A stretch of 64,000 nucleotides of DNA from Candidatus Vicinibacter proximus (GCA_016713905.1 JADJOE010000001.1:1427001-1491000), one strand, 5' to 3'; counted from the stretch's first letter, positions 33,514 to 44,055 are shown. Numbers and translations: made by a program. Notes: generated from the letters alone by a model not told the origin.

Positions 33514-34449
33514 TTAGCTTTTATCCATAAATAATGCAGTAATTGATCTATGCTCGTGGGTATTTCGAATGGCTCTGGCAAATAATTTGGCAGAAGACAG
33601 CACAGTGATTTTAGGAATTTCCTTGCGTAGTGGGAGGGTATCGGAGACAATTAGCTCATCAATAGAGGAATTCATAATCACATCATAAGCTTTTCCTGAC
33701 AAAACAGGGTGGGTGCAAATTGCTTTAACTTTAGTAGCTCCTTTGGCAATGAGGGCATCAGCAGCTTTGGAAAGGGTACCTGCAGTATCCACAATATCAT
33801 CGATCAAATATACTTCCTTTCCCTTTGGGTCGCCTATAACGGTGATTCCTTCCACTTCATTGGCCTTTTTGCGGTATTTATCACAAATGACCAAATCCTT
33901 CTGAAAGTATTTTGCATAATTTCTAGCCCTTTTGACACCACCCACATCTGCACAGGAAAAAATGACATTTTCCATATTTGTGTTTTCCAGAAAGGGCATG
34001 AATATCGCTTCAGATTTTAGATGATCCACAGGAATGTCAAAAAAGCCCTGAATTTGATCAGCATGCAGGTCCATAGTCATGATTCTGTTGGCCCCGGCAG
34101 CTTGGATTAGATTTGCAATGAGTTTTGATGAAATCGGTACTCTTGGTTTGTCTTTTCGGTCTTGTCTGGCGTAACCAAAATATGGGATAACTGCTGTAAT
34201 GTAATCGGCTGAAGCCCGCTTGGCAGCATCAATCATGAGTAACAATTCCATAAGATTGTCAGAAGGCGCAAAAGTGGATTGAATAAAAAAGGAAAATGTT
34301 CCTCTTACAGACTCATTTATTACTGGTTGCATTTCCCCGTCTGAGAATTTTTGAATGTTCATGTCTCCAAGAGGGAATCCATAATGGTCAGAAATCTGAC
34401 TTGCGAGATACATGGATTGTGTACCTGAAAAAAGCTTTACGTGTTGCAT
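33514..34449 (-). CDS. prs: Ribose-phosphate pyrophosphokinase
   Basis: A 311-residue PRPP synthetase that makes 5-phosphoribosyl diphosphate from ribose 5-phosphate and ATP for nucleotide, His and Trp synthesis. VKLFSGTQSMYLASQI is the N-terminus. YFGYARQDRKDKPRVPIS is the ATP/Mg region, MTMDLHADQIQGFFDIPVDH the second signature, and VYLIDDIVDTAGTLSKAAD the PRPP-binding loop. Relative to E. coli Prs it is normal in length. I start at ATG 34447-34449 (MQHVKLFSG), because the upstream in-frame start (34488) lies before the -7 box TACCTTTG at 34475-34468. The SET-domain gene is divergent. Confidence 0.95.
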   Translation of the reverse strand: MQHVKLFSGTQSMYLASQISDHYGFPLGDMNIQKFSDGEMQPVINESVRGTFSFFIQSTFAPSDNLMELLLMIDAAKRASADYITAVIPYFGYARQDRKDKPRVPISSKLIANLIQAAGANRIMTMDLHADQIQGFFDIPVDHLKSEAIFMPFLENTNMENVIFSCADVGGVKRARNYAKYFQKDLVICDKYRKKANEVEGITVIGDPKGKEVYLIDDIVDTAGTLSKAADALIAKGATKVKAICTHPVLSGKAYDVIMNSSIDELIVSDTLPLRKEIPKITVLSSAKLFARAIRNTHEHRSITALFMDKS

Positions 34450-34467
34450 CTTTGCTAATATGAGGCA

Positions 34468-34475
34468 CAAAGGTA
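34468..34475 (-). promoter_or_regulatory. Candidate -7 box for prs
   Basis: TACCTTTG on the minus strand matches TAnnTTTG; transcription would begin near 34461, 12 bases before the prs ATG. No -33 TTTG was found. Confidence 0.45.
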
Positions 34476-34509
34476 GTAATTTTACCATTTGTTCACATGG
34501 TCAGTTAAA

Positions 34510-34929
34510 ATGCAGAGAATTCAGGGATTATTCGTTAGTAATTCAGGAAATATTGGGCGGGGAGTATTTACAGCCGAATTTATTCCTTCTGGTTCAATAA
34601 TTGAAATTTGCCCAGTCCTTGTCATTCCAAAGGATGAAGTAGATGTAATCCATGAAACAGAACTCCATGATTATTATTTTATTTGGGGTGAAGAAGATGA
34701 AGCCGCGGCTATTGCCCTTGGGTATGGCTCTTTATACAATCATTCATACCAACCAAACGCAAATTTTATTTTGGATCTGGATAACCAATCCATTGATATA
34801 TTTTCAATCAAAGACATACAGGTAGGAGAAGAAATTACCTTCAATTATCATGGAGACCCAGAAGCCAAAGATGAATTGTGGTTTGATGAAGATGGCAAAA
34901 GAATTAAAAGAATAAAATACAAGACTTAA
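34510..34929 (+). CDS. SET-domain protein (putative lysine methyltransferase)
   Basis: A 139-residue protein made up almost only of a SET fold. NIGRGVFTAEFIPSGSIIE is the N-terminal SET block; YGSLYNHSYQPNANF contains the NHSxxPN S-adenosylmethionine/pseudoknot motif, and DIQVGEEITFNYHGDPEAK the GEExTxxY motif with the catalytic Tyr. It thus keeps the key residues of protein-lysine methyltransferases. Bacterial SET proteins are sporadic, with few known substrates. The ATG at 34510 (MQRIQGLF) is preferred; a TTG seven codons earlier is less likely. It is divergent from prs and convergent with the 2771-residue gene. Confidence 0.85.
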   Translation: MQRIQGLFVSNSGNIGRGVFTAEFIPSGSIIEICPVLVIPKDEVDVIHETELHDYYFIWGEEDEAAAIALGYGSLYNHSYQPNANFILDLDNQSIDIFSIKDIQVGEEITFNYHGDPEAKDELWFDEDGKRIKRIKYKT

Positions 34930-34971
34930 AATTTTTGATTACTTTTTAAATCTTGTATTTCATTTTCAATA

Positions 34972-37900
34972 TTAATACAGTTGAAATCCTCTGACTTTTG
35001 TAGCGTTTCTAAAATATGCCTTTATAAAATATTGTCCCTTAGGTAAATCATCTAATGGAATTTCGATAGGTTTTCCATTGAAATCCAAATTTAAAGGATT
35101 TGATTTTTTTACAATTGTTCCAAAAATATCCATTACCTGGTAAGCTAATATTGGATCATTCCAATTCGTGGAGTATATAAAGATGTTTTCTTTTGCTGGA
35201 TTTGGATGTAAATCAAATCCATGCTCTTGACCAACTGGATCTATTTCATTCCCGATGGTTATGGAATTACTGGTTAAGACATTGAAGTCCATGTCTAAAC
35301 CAATTAATTTATATTCATATTCTAAAGCTTGGATGGCTTTTAAATCTGACCATTCTTGCGGACAAGACTGAGGATTGAGTTCAGAGCTGTCCGTTTTTAC
35401 GAATCCAATACTTTCAAATTGATCATTGTTACTTTCTTTTCGAAGAATTTGCAAATAACGTAAACAGCTTTTGCTGGTTTTAGTCCATCGAAGAATATTT
35501 CTGGTAGCTAATTGTTGTCCCTGAAGTATTAAGTTTTCTGAATAACTTGAGCGACTGTTGATTTCGTATTCAGAATTTATTCTGGTATCCTTATTGGATT
35601 GCAATTTAAATAATGGGTGGTACACTCCACCACCTATACCCTTAATAGTATCACAAGAAATGCCGGAGTAAATACCTGTAGTAAAAGGCCCAAATTGGTT
35701 GGTTAAGTCAGAATCAAAGTTTGGATCAGTCCCCTGGTGATATGGAGATATCATGAAGCCATCAAGTGCCTGAAGTCTAATATAATAGCTTCCGGGTTTG
35801 AGACAGAAATAGAAATATCCATCATGATATATTTTGCCATCACTAACAAAAGTTTTTGTAGACGATACCATTTGTCCGGATGTTGCATCATGAGCATATA
35901 CTTTTAAACCATTGATGCCATTCTCCGTCAGATCATAAATTCCATTTTGATTAATATCAAAAAAGACATATCCTGTTATAGGAATACATTTATATAATCC
36001 TAGATCCCAACTTTTGTCATTTTCTCCACCCATAAGCATAGTGGTCTCTGTTGTTGCAACGCCATTGAAATTTCCAACATCTGAGTCCAGAGTATCAATG
36101 GTTTTGTTTGGGTCGGTAATACTCCATGGATTATTAACAATAAACTTGAGGTAATATTTACCCGGGTTCACTTGATCAAAAAGATACTTACCGGACTTGT
36201 TTGTTTTTGTAGCACGTACAAATATATTTCCAGGTGACGAATATAGTTGAACTGAGATACCCTCAATACCTTCTTCGCCTAAATCCATTATGCCATTTGC
36301 ATTTTTGTCATGCCATACCATGTCTCCTATACTCCCTTTAGAATTTAAACCTGCAACATCATGGTCATCTTCATCTTCATTGACCAAAGGTCCGCCTCCA
36401 AAAATGTTGTCATCATTCACATCTCCCGGTATAACTTTTCTTTCATTGGAATTGTCAGATGCAGGATTACTGTCCGCATCTTTATGTCCAATCTGCGAGC
36501 CATTCAAGTCCGTAGAACCAGTTATTTCGGCCCAGTTGTAAAAACTTGCAATGGATGTATCCGATTCTACAATCAACCTAAGTGTTGTTTCCATTTTTTG
36601 TCCAGGTAGAAAAATATTCTTGAAAGAATATACTGGGTTTACGCCATTTAATTGCCAACCAGGATTCAAATTTGGAGGAAATGAATAGCCTTTATTTAAA
36701 TAATCTTTAATTTCGATCGAATTTGCATTAATATTTCCTTGGTTGAACACTGTGATTTTGAATTCAATTGTATCACCGTAATTACCTTTGTCTGGATTTA
36801 GAATTTCCTTCCTTAATGCAAAGTCAACTATTGGCGTTAAAGCAGGATCATGGTCATCCTCATCTTGAATGTTATCCCGGTCTCTATCGATTCCATCATC
36901 CTCAATAAAATTATCTGACAGGGTATTTACCTTGCCACCTGAATCATTTAAAGGATCTGCATCATAGTAGGAATCAATGTCCTTGATGTAAATAGTTCCA
37001 CTGGTATCTATTGCAGAAGTTAACTCAGCAAGATTTAATAAATCAAGCCCACCTGAATAGATGGATTTTATCAGAAGTTTTAAATGTATTTGGACACTGT
37101 CACCAGAAAGTAATAGTCCGTTCCATTGGTATTTACCGTGTCGAGGGGCTGAAATATAGCTCCAATTATTTTGTGGAATCCAATTATATCCTGATGGGAT
37201 GTAATCGGTAATCAAGAATTGCTTGCATGGAATAACTCCTTGGTTATGAACCGATATGATGAATTCTGCGGTATCACCATAGTGAAATATTTTTTCCGGA
37301 CTCAAGTACTTCCTGAGCGCCAAATCAAATATGGCGGGCATGTCCGGATCATGATCATCTTCTTCACCAAAGATATCTGTCGAGGAAATATTGTTGTCTG
37401 AAATACTGCCAGGAAGTACTGCTCTTTCAAATTGCTGGTCAGACATTTCTTTACTGTCAATATCAAATCCGGTAGTATTTAATCCTCTTGAATTGTAGGA
37501 TTCACTGATTTCCGCATAATTTATCCAGTCTGTAATCGGCCTGTTACCGTGCTTAAGTTTTAATATTATTGGAAATCTAAAACTAGAGTCAGGAGCAACA
37601 TGTACCTGCATTGTTCTAAATGCATATTTACCGGATTTTAACCAACCAGGATTGACATTAGGATCAAATTCTAAACCAATTGGAATATAGTCAACTACAG
37701 TAATTTGCCCCAAAGTATCGGTACCCTGATTAAAAATACTTATTTCAAATTGAATATTATCTCCAGGGTAATGAGGCTTTGGTGATATAATTTTCTTGGT
37801 CAGAGCTAGGTCCCAAATATTTATTACTGCGGGGTCATGATCATCTTCATCCTGTATGCCATCGCCGTCTGTATCAACGCCGTCATCTGAAATTTGGTCA

Positions 37901-40900
37901 TCTGAGGAAGTGTTAACCTTCCCTCCTGGATCATTCCCAAGAATTTCATCAGAATAACTGTCGAAGTCATCCTGGGAGATATTCAGGTTGTGAATAGAAA
38001 ATACTGAAATCCCTGAAACTTCGGCTTCATTGATCCAGTTTCTGGAACTATTTGTTGGCAAAATTTTTAGTACAATGTTTTGAATTAGCGAATCTGCAGG
38101 ATTAAGGTTACCAAAATACCGATAGTACGCTTTATTTCCTTGCAAAGTCCAATTTGGGTTAAACATTGGGTCAAAAGAGTATCCCGAAGGAATATAATCT
38201 ACCAGGTCAATTTTTTTAGCCACAACATTTCCCTGATTATAAACTACTATCTTAAAGCTAACTGTGTCATAGTATTTGTAAGGTGGTAATGATATTACTG
38301 TTTTGGTTAACGCCAGGTCTAAGAAAGGAACTTCTGCAATATCGTGATCGTCTTCATCTTCATTTGGATTGATTTTCCTTCTTCCATAGATCAGGTCGTC
38401 ATAATTTGAGCCAGGCAAAACAGTGTTATCATTATTTCTATTCTGGTCTGGAGTTGAGTCATAGTCTCTGGTTTCTTGAAATGACTTATCCAGAAAAGAG
38501 GATATTTCAGCACTATTAATAGATAAGGATTTTTGCCTTAAATGGTAGTTGGTTCTAACCAAAATGTCAATATTTATTGAATCACCAGCATTGATGGAAT
38601 CAATTACGTAGGAATAAGTACTGTCATTAATTTCAACCCATCCGGAATTATAAAATGGATCAAAGTCAAAGGCTTTTGACAGGTAATCTGTGACAGAAAT
38701 TTTCCTAGCTATCTGACTCCCCTGATTATAGACAACAATTCTAAAAGCAACTAATTCCTTATTTCTGACTGGAACTGAAGCCAAACAAATTTTCTTTAAG
38801 GCTAAATCGTAAAATTCAAAGTCAGTACATGCTGTATCTTTTTGATCAATGACGTTGTCTTGATTTATTTCTAATTGAGATTCATTAAAAAGACCATATT
38901 TTTCCTTAAATTGTCCATTTGCATCTTTTTGACAAAATTGATAAATTTTGTCACCGGGACTTGTAGAGGTAAGGTCAATTTGGTATCTCAATTTAATAAA
39001 AAAACTGTCGATACCATAGGCATTCAAACTTCGATTTGAAGCAAGTGTCCATCCACTAGTCCCTGGATTTGTGGACAGAATTTGATATGCTCCTGAATTT
39101 ATTTTGACTGAAGCACTTTGGTTAATCAAATCCTCATCCGGACTTGGTCTATCCGTTAAGCTATAGATTCCCGATTTCCCTCCTGAATTGACCACCCTGA
39201 TCAGATATAAAATATCCAGAGCACCATCGGTTAAATAGTTTTTTGAAAGTATTGATTTTTTATGTGTAATTTGGGATAAATCTCCACAAGTTGTATCTCT
39301 CTTTTCCGGCTTAAAGTCATTGTTTAAATCTACAGAAGCCACATTAAAAATGCCCTCGCCTACGCGGGGTATCAATGGGTTAATTTGGCCGCAGGGATTA
39401 TAGAAATTGTTGCCAAATGTACTTTGATCAAAATCCATAGTAACATTTAGTTTGACTAAAAAACTATCTGTTTCAAATGGGGCAATAGATTGTGCTGAAG
39501 CGATAATCCAACCATTCAAAGGTACGACATTGCTAAGCATTCCATTCAAACCAGTATTTGAGGAAAATTCTGCAGAAGTAATATGGATGTCATCATCAAA
39601 CCCAGGTCTGTCTATCAAGTTATATATTCCATTGGCACCGCCTAAGTTTTTTACCAAAAGTTGGTATTGCAATGTATAAGTTTTAATACCTGTTTGTGTA
39701 CTGCTAATTAATTCTTTGTCAATAGTTATATAGGGAATATCTGTGCAGCTTGTATCAATTGCGTCAATACTTCCATTGGCGTCAAAATCAAGCAAGGCCC
39801 TATTGAACAATCCTTCCCCTGAGCTAAAATGTGTTGAACTTGAAGTTCCACACTTGGTGTATTTATTATCACCTGTGGAACCTGGGCTAAAATCTAACTT
39901 CAAATTTATATGGAAGTAAATATTATGAACTACTCCAGGAGCAATACTTTGATTAGAGATAAGTGTCCATGGACCGGACCCCAATAGAGCGCTTCCACCG
40001 CGGTTGGGTATATCACTTGTATAAAATGTAGTTAAAACTTTCGCATCATCATCAAAATGAGGATCATCAATTAAAGTGTAGGTTCCTGTTTCGGTCCCTG
40101 TATTCTTCACCTGTAAGTGATATACAATAGCATAAGATGCATCGGATTGAATTTGGTTGGATTGAAGAACTTTTGTTACAGAAATTTTGGGTATCGGGCA
40201 TGAAGAGGGAGCAGTAAAAATTGAATCCAGACATTGGTGATTGTCTGCATCTCTAATTAAGACTTTGTAGGTTGTGGCGCCATCCGCTTTAAAATTTTGA
40301 TTTATCCCGTCACCCACAACAACAGCAGTTCCGTATGGAGAAGTCTCAAGAACCATTCCATTTAATACAACTTCGAATCTGTTTGTTGGTCCAGCCTCAT
40401 CATTTTCGGCATTTATCAAAATTGCAAACCAATCATCTGTTGGGTCATAGATAGTATTATTATTGTTGCAGGTTGTCTGAAAAAATGTATTAACAGTCAG
40501 ATTACAACATTCAATAACATCCAGATTATAGAAGCAATATTGTCTTATGGTATCTCCATGCGCATTTATACCAACAAAGTAATATGATTCATGGTTATCT
40601 TCTAATCCTTTTGACTTTTTATCCAGTATTAAAGTAGGCAGATTTCCCAATAGTGTTTGGGTAGTAGAATCATACCATGAATAATGCACTAAACCTGGAA
40701 CCGCAACTAGTTCAACCAAGGCATCACGATTGGTGCAAAGATTAAGTTGTAAATTGCAACATGGGTCTGGTTGGTCAAAAGCATTTGCTGTTTCAAATAC
40801 TATGCTTGTGTCATTAATAAAGTATAGTTTGATACCCACATTTTTTATTCCGGATGTTTGTAAATTGTATAAAGTAAATTTTAATTTACCATCCGGAATT

Positions 40901-43287
40901 GCAGGAACTCTTTTCTGTTCACCGGTAGACAATTCAACCATAATATCTCCAACAGGGCTGTTCACAACATCTACTTCTATAGTGAGGTCAAAACCATTTG
41001 TAATCCCATTACAAGGTCCAACAGTGATGATGGGGTCAAAAACCGAGCCTTCACTATCTGCATAAAAACCAAAATCATAAGAGTGATCATTGTGTCCATC
41101 TAAATCAGTCATGATTTCAAAATCAATATCTGAACCAACTACATTGGTAGCATTATTATCAATTTTTGGAAGATAACTACTTGGATTTTGGGTTTGTATG
41201 GCAACACCAACTTTAGATTGACTGGTATAATCTGGAATTCTTAAAATATAAGTTGAATCTCTGGTTAATTCTTTTATGTTGTATTTAAACGAATTTGGAT
41301 GTTCATTTACCGTTGGAACAGGTGCGTTGGAAAATAAGTAGTTTCCCCTTTTATTTGAAATTGCCGATGCAATAACTACATTATTTTTAACCAGCTGAAT
41401 CGTTACCCCTGCAATTGGTGGTTCTATTGGATCCTGGATACCATTTCCGTTTAAGTCTTTCCACACATAATTGCCTATTTCAATTGGGGCTGGAGGACTG
41501 GATATTTTGAGATCTCCAAGTGCGTTTGATTTTCCTACAAACAAGGTAAAATCAGGTGGAATTACCTGATATCTTTTGGTCCAATGCCCTTTTTTATTGT
41601 TGAGGTGTATCACTCCATTTGTGAATAATCCATTTGGGTCAGTAGCTGTGGTAACAACATCCCCATAACCGGGGCATTCTGCAAGTGCTCCACTTGCAGC
41701 TTCCTGACCTAATTTAACCCCTTGTTCATCCAATGGAAATTCACCATGATAGAATTCTCCACCTCCAGGACCAAATCCGGTGTTTCTTCCATCGGTTTGA
41801 TTCACCCCATCACTCGCATTATTCTCTAAGGTAAATTTATCCATTAAAGGATTATAACTTGCTCTAAGGATATCTCCTGTAGGAAGGATTGAATAGGCGC
41901 CAGTGCCATTAGTGTTTTTTTGGTTAACCCCACCCTGAAGGCTATATCGGTCCATAATCCCAAGAACCATGTGGTCATCTCCATCAAATTCTATATCACT
42001 GAGAATCGGTTGTGGGTAATCACAAAATCCAATGGAACTTTCTATACAATTTGGATCCCACTCATCTCTCCAACCAAAAAAGCTTTTTTTATTTCCAAAT
42101 GAAGGATAGTTAAAACTAAAATTCAGAATGCTTTTAAAACTTCTGGATTGCGGGTTGAATTCGTAAACATTAGAGGTCAGATCATTTGAAGTCGAACCAG
42201 AAAGGCTGCCATCACAAACTACTCCAATATATAGTTTTCCCCGATGTTGACGTAAAGCCCAAGGCCGAAAATTACCATTATTACATCCAGGGTCTGGTAT
42301 GTCAAATGAATCGACATCGGATGAAGTTGGGATTGTAAATGGACTGTTCACATAAACAGAATATAGTTTTCTGGTATAAAGACTTATAATGTAAAGTGTT
42401 TTTCCATCCTCACTGAGATCTATACTACCATATGAAATCTTTCCAATTTGACTGAATGCCAAGGAATCCGCAGAGATGGGTGGAAATGCAATAGGAAGCT
42501 TTCGTTCAGTATTATTTGGGAAACCACCACTGGGTACACCAATCTTGTTCAAATCTAGGGATGTAATCTGCAATTGTGGCTTGGTTCTTATCATATACAA
42601 GCCTCCATATCCCTCAGGTCCAATTCCGGCATGTCTTTTCAAAACTGCGGAGGTAAAAATTATATCAGAATTTCTGGAATAAACAGTACCCCAGCAGGAC
42701 CCAATTTCCTTTGCACTGGCCAATTTTTCCATGTTTGGGGCCGTTCCTCCCTGGGCTATGGGCACAATTCCAGGATAACTAGTCCCCCCGTTGTGAAAAT
42801 CCCAATTTACCAAAGCTTCATAATTTCCCAAAGTGGAATTTGGCGCAATAGGATCTCCTATAACGTAGCATGGAGTAACTATTTTTGGTTGGAAACAATA
42901 TTCTTGTGGGTAGTTTATTCCAAAGTAAATAAAGTCGTTGTTTTTATAAATAAATTGAACGGATGAGGAAGACCCTGGACCGAAAGGGCTCATTGGTCCA
43001 TCAAAATCATATGCCTTAGTAGGGTTAAATTCCAGACGGTAAGGTGGTGTAATAAGTGGATTTAGCGTAAAAATTCCCTTTTCATTGGTTAATACATCCA
43101 TTGCATGACCAAAACGGTCTGTTATCCTAACTTCAACTCCTTTTACTCCTGGCTCATAATAAACTGAGGAGGAATCTCTTTGGCCATTCGAGTTGTAGTC
43201 GCGGAAGACAAGACCAGAAATTTGAGAAGTAGTTTTGCCCATGACTAAGCATAGCCAAAACAGCGTAATCTGAAGTAGTCGGTTCAT
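34972..43287 (-). CDS. Giant repetitive T9SS-secreted surface protein (2771 residues)
   Basis: A very large exported protein. A signal peptide (MNRLLQITLFWLCLVMGKTTS) is followed by an SdrD B-like domain (ISGLVFRDYNSNGQRD) and a long beta-propeller-like region to about 600. A second SdrD-like domain has GNYVWKDLNGNGIQDP. Three related repeats of about 153 residues (encoded near 40195-38820) share the pattern KVL...YHLQVKNTG...GTYTLIDDP. Five repeats of about 165 residues (38820-36330) share DLALTK, FNQG and DYIPSGY and end in Asp-rich linkers such as NEDEDDHD, probable calcium sites. A last SdrD pair (GSIGDMVWHDKNANGIMD; GYVFFDINQNGIYD) precedes the T9SS type A domain (HPNPAKENIFI...LPKGQYFIKAYF). 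It is probably a cell-surface adhesin or matrix protein. The reading frame is intact. Confidence 0.88.
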   Translation of the reverse strand: MNRLLQITLFWLCLVMGKTTSQISGLVFRDYNSNGQRDSSSVYYEPGVKGVEVRITDRFGHAMDVLTNEKGIFTLNPLITPPYRLEFNPTKAYDFDGPMSPFGPGSSSSVQFIYKNNDFIYFGINYPQEYCFQPKIVTPCYVIGDPIAPNSTLGNYEALVNWDFHNGGTSYPGIVPIAQGGTAPNMEKLASAKEIGSCWGTVYSRNSDIIFTSAVLKRHAGIGPEGYGGLYMIRTKPQLQITSLDLNKIGVPSGGFPNNTERKLPIAFPPISADSLAFSQIGKISYGSIDLSEDGKTLYIISLYTRKLYSVYVNSPFTIPTSSDVDSFDIPDPGCNNGNFRPWALRQHRGKLYIGVVCDGSLSGSTSNDLTSNVYEFNPQSRSFKSILNFSFNYPSFGNKKSFFGWRDEWDPNCIESSIGFCDYPQPILSDIEFDGDDHMVLGIMDRYSLQGGVNQKNTNGTGAYSILPTGDILRASYNPLMDKFTLENNASDGVNQTDGRNTGFGPGGGEFYHGEFPLDEQGVKLGQEAASGALAECPGYGDVVTTATDPNGLFTNGVIHLNNKKGHWTKRYQVIPPDFTLFVGKSNALGDLKISSPPAPIEIGNYVWKDLNGNGIQDPIEPPIAGVTIQLVKNNVVIASAISNKRGNYLFSNAPVPTVNEHPNSFKYNIKELTRDSTYILRIPDYTSQSKVGVAIQTQNPSSYLPKIDNNATNVVGSDIDFEIMTDLDGHNDHSYDFGFYADSEGSVFDPIITVGPCNGITNGFDLTIEVDVVNSPVGDIMVELSTGEQKRVPAIPDGKLKFTLYNLQTSGIKNVGIKLYFINDTSIVFETANAFDQPDPCCNLQLNLCTNRDALVELVAVPGLVHYSWYDSTTQTLLGNLPTLILDKKSKGLEDNHESYYFVGINAHGDTIRQYCFYNLDVIECCNLTVNTFFQTTCNNNNTIYDPTDDWFAILINAENDEAGPTNRFEVVLNGMVLETSPYGTAVVVGDGINQNFKADGATTYKVLIRDADNHQCLDSIFTAPSSCPIPKISVTKVLQSNQIQSDASYAIVYHLQVKNTGTETGTYTLIDDPHFDDDAKVLTTFYTSDIPNRGGSALLGSGPWTLISNQSIAPGVVHNIYFHINLKLDFSPGSTGDNKYTKCGTSSSTHFSSGEGLFNRALLDFDANGSIDAIDTSCTDIPYITIDKELISSTQTGIKTYTLQYQLLVKNLGGANGIYNLIDRPGFDDDIHITSAEFSSNTGLNGMLSNVVPLNGWIIASAQSIAPFETDSFLVKLNVTMDFDQSTFGNNFYNPCGQINPLIPRVGEGIFNVASVDLNNDFKPEKRDTTCGDLSQITHKKSILSKNYLTDGALDILYLIRVVNSGGKSGIYSLTDRPSPDEDLINQSASVKINSGAYQILSTNPGTSGWTLASNRSLNAYGIDSFFIKLRYQIDLTSTSPGDKIYQFCQKDANGQFKEKYGLFNESQLEINQDNVIDQKDTACTDFEFYDLALKKICLASVPVRNKELVAFRIVVYNQGSQIARKISVTDYLSKAFDFDPFYNSGWVEINDSTYSYVIDSINAGDSINIDILVRTNYHLRQKSLSINSAEISSFLDKSFQETRDYDSTPDQNRNNDNTVLPGSNYDDLIYGRRKINPNEDEDDHDIAEVPFLDLALTKTVISLPPYKYYDTVSFKIVVYNQGNVVAKKIDLVDYIPSGYSFDPMFNPNWTLQGNKAYYRYFGNLNPADSLIQNIVLKILPTNSSRNWINEAEVSGISVFSIHNLNISQDDFDSYSDEILGNDPGGKVNTSSDDQISDDGVDTDGDGIQDEDDHDPAVINIWDLALTKKIISPKPHYPGDNIQFEISIFNQGTDTLGQITVVDYIPIGLEFDPNVNPGWLKSGKYAFRTMQVHVAPDSSFRFPIILKLKHGNRPITDWINYAEISESYNSRGLNTTGFDIDSKEMSDQQFERAVLPGSISDNNISSTDIFGEEDDHDPDMPAIFDLALRKYLSPEKIFHYGDTAEFIISVHNQGVIPCKQFLITDYIPSGYNWIPQNNWSYISAPRHGKYQWNGLLLSGDSVQIHLKLLIKSIYSGGLDLLNLAELTSAIDTSGTIYIKDIDSYYDADPLNDSGGKVNTLSDNFIEDDGIDRDRDNIQDEDDHDPALTPIVDFALRKEILNPDKGNYGDTIEFKITVFNQGNINANSIEIKDYLNKGYSFPPNLNPGWQLNGVNPVYSFKNIFLPGQKMETTLRLIVESDTSIASFYNWAEITGSTDLNGSQIGHKDADSNPASDNSNERKVIPGDVNDDNIFGGGPLVNEDEDDHDVAGLNSKGSIGDMVWHDKNANGIMDLGEEGIEGISVQLYSSPGNIFVRATKTNKSGKYLFDQVNPGKYYLKFIVNNPWSITDPNKTIDTLDSDVGNFNGVATTETTMLMGGENDKSWDLGLYKCIPITGYVFFDINQNGIYDLTENGINGLKVYAHDATSGQMVSSTKTFVSDGKIYHDGYFYFCLKPGSYYIRLQALDGFMISPYHQGTDPNFDSDLTNQFGPFTTGIYSGISCDTIKGIGGGVYHPLFKLQSNKDTRINSEYEINSRSSYSENLILQGQQLATRNILRWTKTSKSCLRYLQILRKESNNDQFESIGFVKTDSSELNPQSCPQEWSDLKAIQALEYEYKLIGLDMDFNVLTSNSITIGNEIDPVGQEHGFDLHPNPAKENIFIYSTNWNDPILAYQVMDIFGTIVKKSNPLNLDFNGKPIEIPLDDLPKGQYFIKAYFRNATKVRGFQLY
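36330..38820 (-). repeat. Five tandem ~495-bp coding repeats (DUF11-like) with Asp-rich linkers
   Basis: Repeat units begin near 38815, 38320, 37815, 37325 and 36825, each encoding a DLAL(T/R/K)K start, an NQG strand, a D-Y-hydrophobic-PSGY turn and a closing acidic EDDHD linker. They are diverged in sequence, so they are old duplications, and no frame is lost. Confidence 0.75.
38820..40195 (-). repeat. Three tandem ~460-bp coding repeats of a second class
   Basis: Units begin near 40195, 39740 and 39275 and encode KxL...Y(H/Q)L(Q/L)VKN(T/L)G followed by I/Y-x-LIDDP or LIDRPGFDDD and a GLFN/GIFN-containing end with DTSCTD or DTTCGD. They precede the five longer repeats and are distinct from them. 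Confidence 0.65.
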
Positions 43288-43470
43288 TCGGTCTTATTGT
43301 GATCGATATTGAAGGGCAAATTTTATGCCAATGGGAAGTATTGAATGATCACAAATACATAGTATAAATTTATATAATATTTAAGCGACACAACAGTAAT
43401 TAGATGTGGCAATAAATGTCCGAAATTTATAATTTGGAATATAGTTGATAATGTACTTTAAGGGTAAATT

Positions 43471-44055
43471 TTATCTGAATGTTAAGATATTGCCCATGCT
43501 AAAGCAAGTTCTACATCGGGGTTCATATTTATCTTTTTCACCCAAGAGAATAGTTTCTTTTTCATAACCCAATCTGTAAGAGTGCGTTGCCAGATTTCCA
43601 CAATGCGGACAAATTGCATGAACTTTTGTAATGTATTCAGAGACAGCCAGTAATTCAGGCATTGGCCCGAAGGGTAGTCCTTTAAAGTCCATATCCAATC
43701 CGGCAGCAATAACCCTGATACCTTTTAGCGCAAGAGTCTGACAATGAATAGTTAAGTCCATGTCAAAAAACTGAGCCTCATCAATCCCGACGACTTCAGT
43801 CTCGGGTTTTAATAGGAGGATCTCGTGAGAAAAACTAATTGGATTCGACAAAAGTGTATTTTCATCATGTGAAACTACCTCTCGGTCATCATAGCGGGTG
43901 TCCTTACTGGGTTTAAATATTTCAACTTTTTGGTTTGCTATTCTTGCTCTTTTTAACCTTCTTATCAATTCTTCGGTTTTTCCACTAAACATAGATCCAC
44001 AAATGACCTCGATCCAGCCGCTTCGTTGTGATTTAAATCCTGGTTCTAAAAACAT
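43471..44055 (-). CDS. tdk: Thymidine kinase
   Basis: A 194-residue type II thymidine kinase that phosphorylates thymidine with ATP for nucleotide salvage. VICGSMFSGKTEELIRRL (about 18-35) is the Walker A region. VVGIDEAQFFD has the DEAQF motif, and CPHC plus CRTC are the paired cysteines of the structural zinc site. RLGYEKETILLGE lies in the lasso loop that binds the substrate. The length is typical. The ATG at 44053-44055 gives an extra basic N-terminus before the first strand. It lies upstream of the giant gene on the same strand, separated by 183 bp, so they may be independent. Confidence 0.95.
   Translation of the reverse strand: MFLEPGFKSQRSGWIEVICGSMFSGKTEELIRRLKRARIANQKVEIFKPSKDTRYDDREVVSHDENTLLSNPISFSHEILLLKPETEVVGIDEAQFFDMDLTIHCQTLALKGIRVIAAGLDMDFKGLPFGPMPELLAVSEYITKVHAICPHCGNLATHSYRLGYEKETILLGEKDKYEPRCRTCFSMGNILTFR

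Noticed and set aside
36330..40195. Repeats as a CRISPR or satellite array
   Set aside because: They are diverged in-frame protein repeats of 460-500 bp, without short identical units and spacers.
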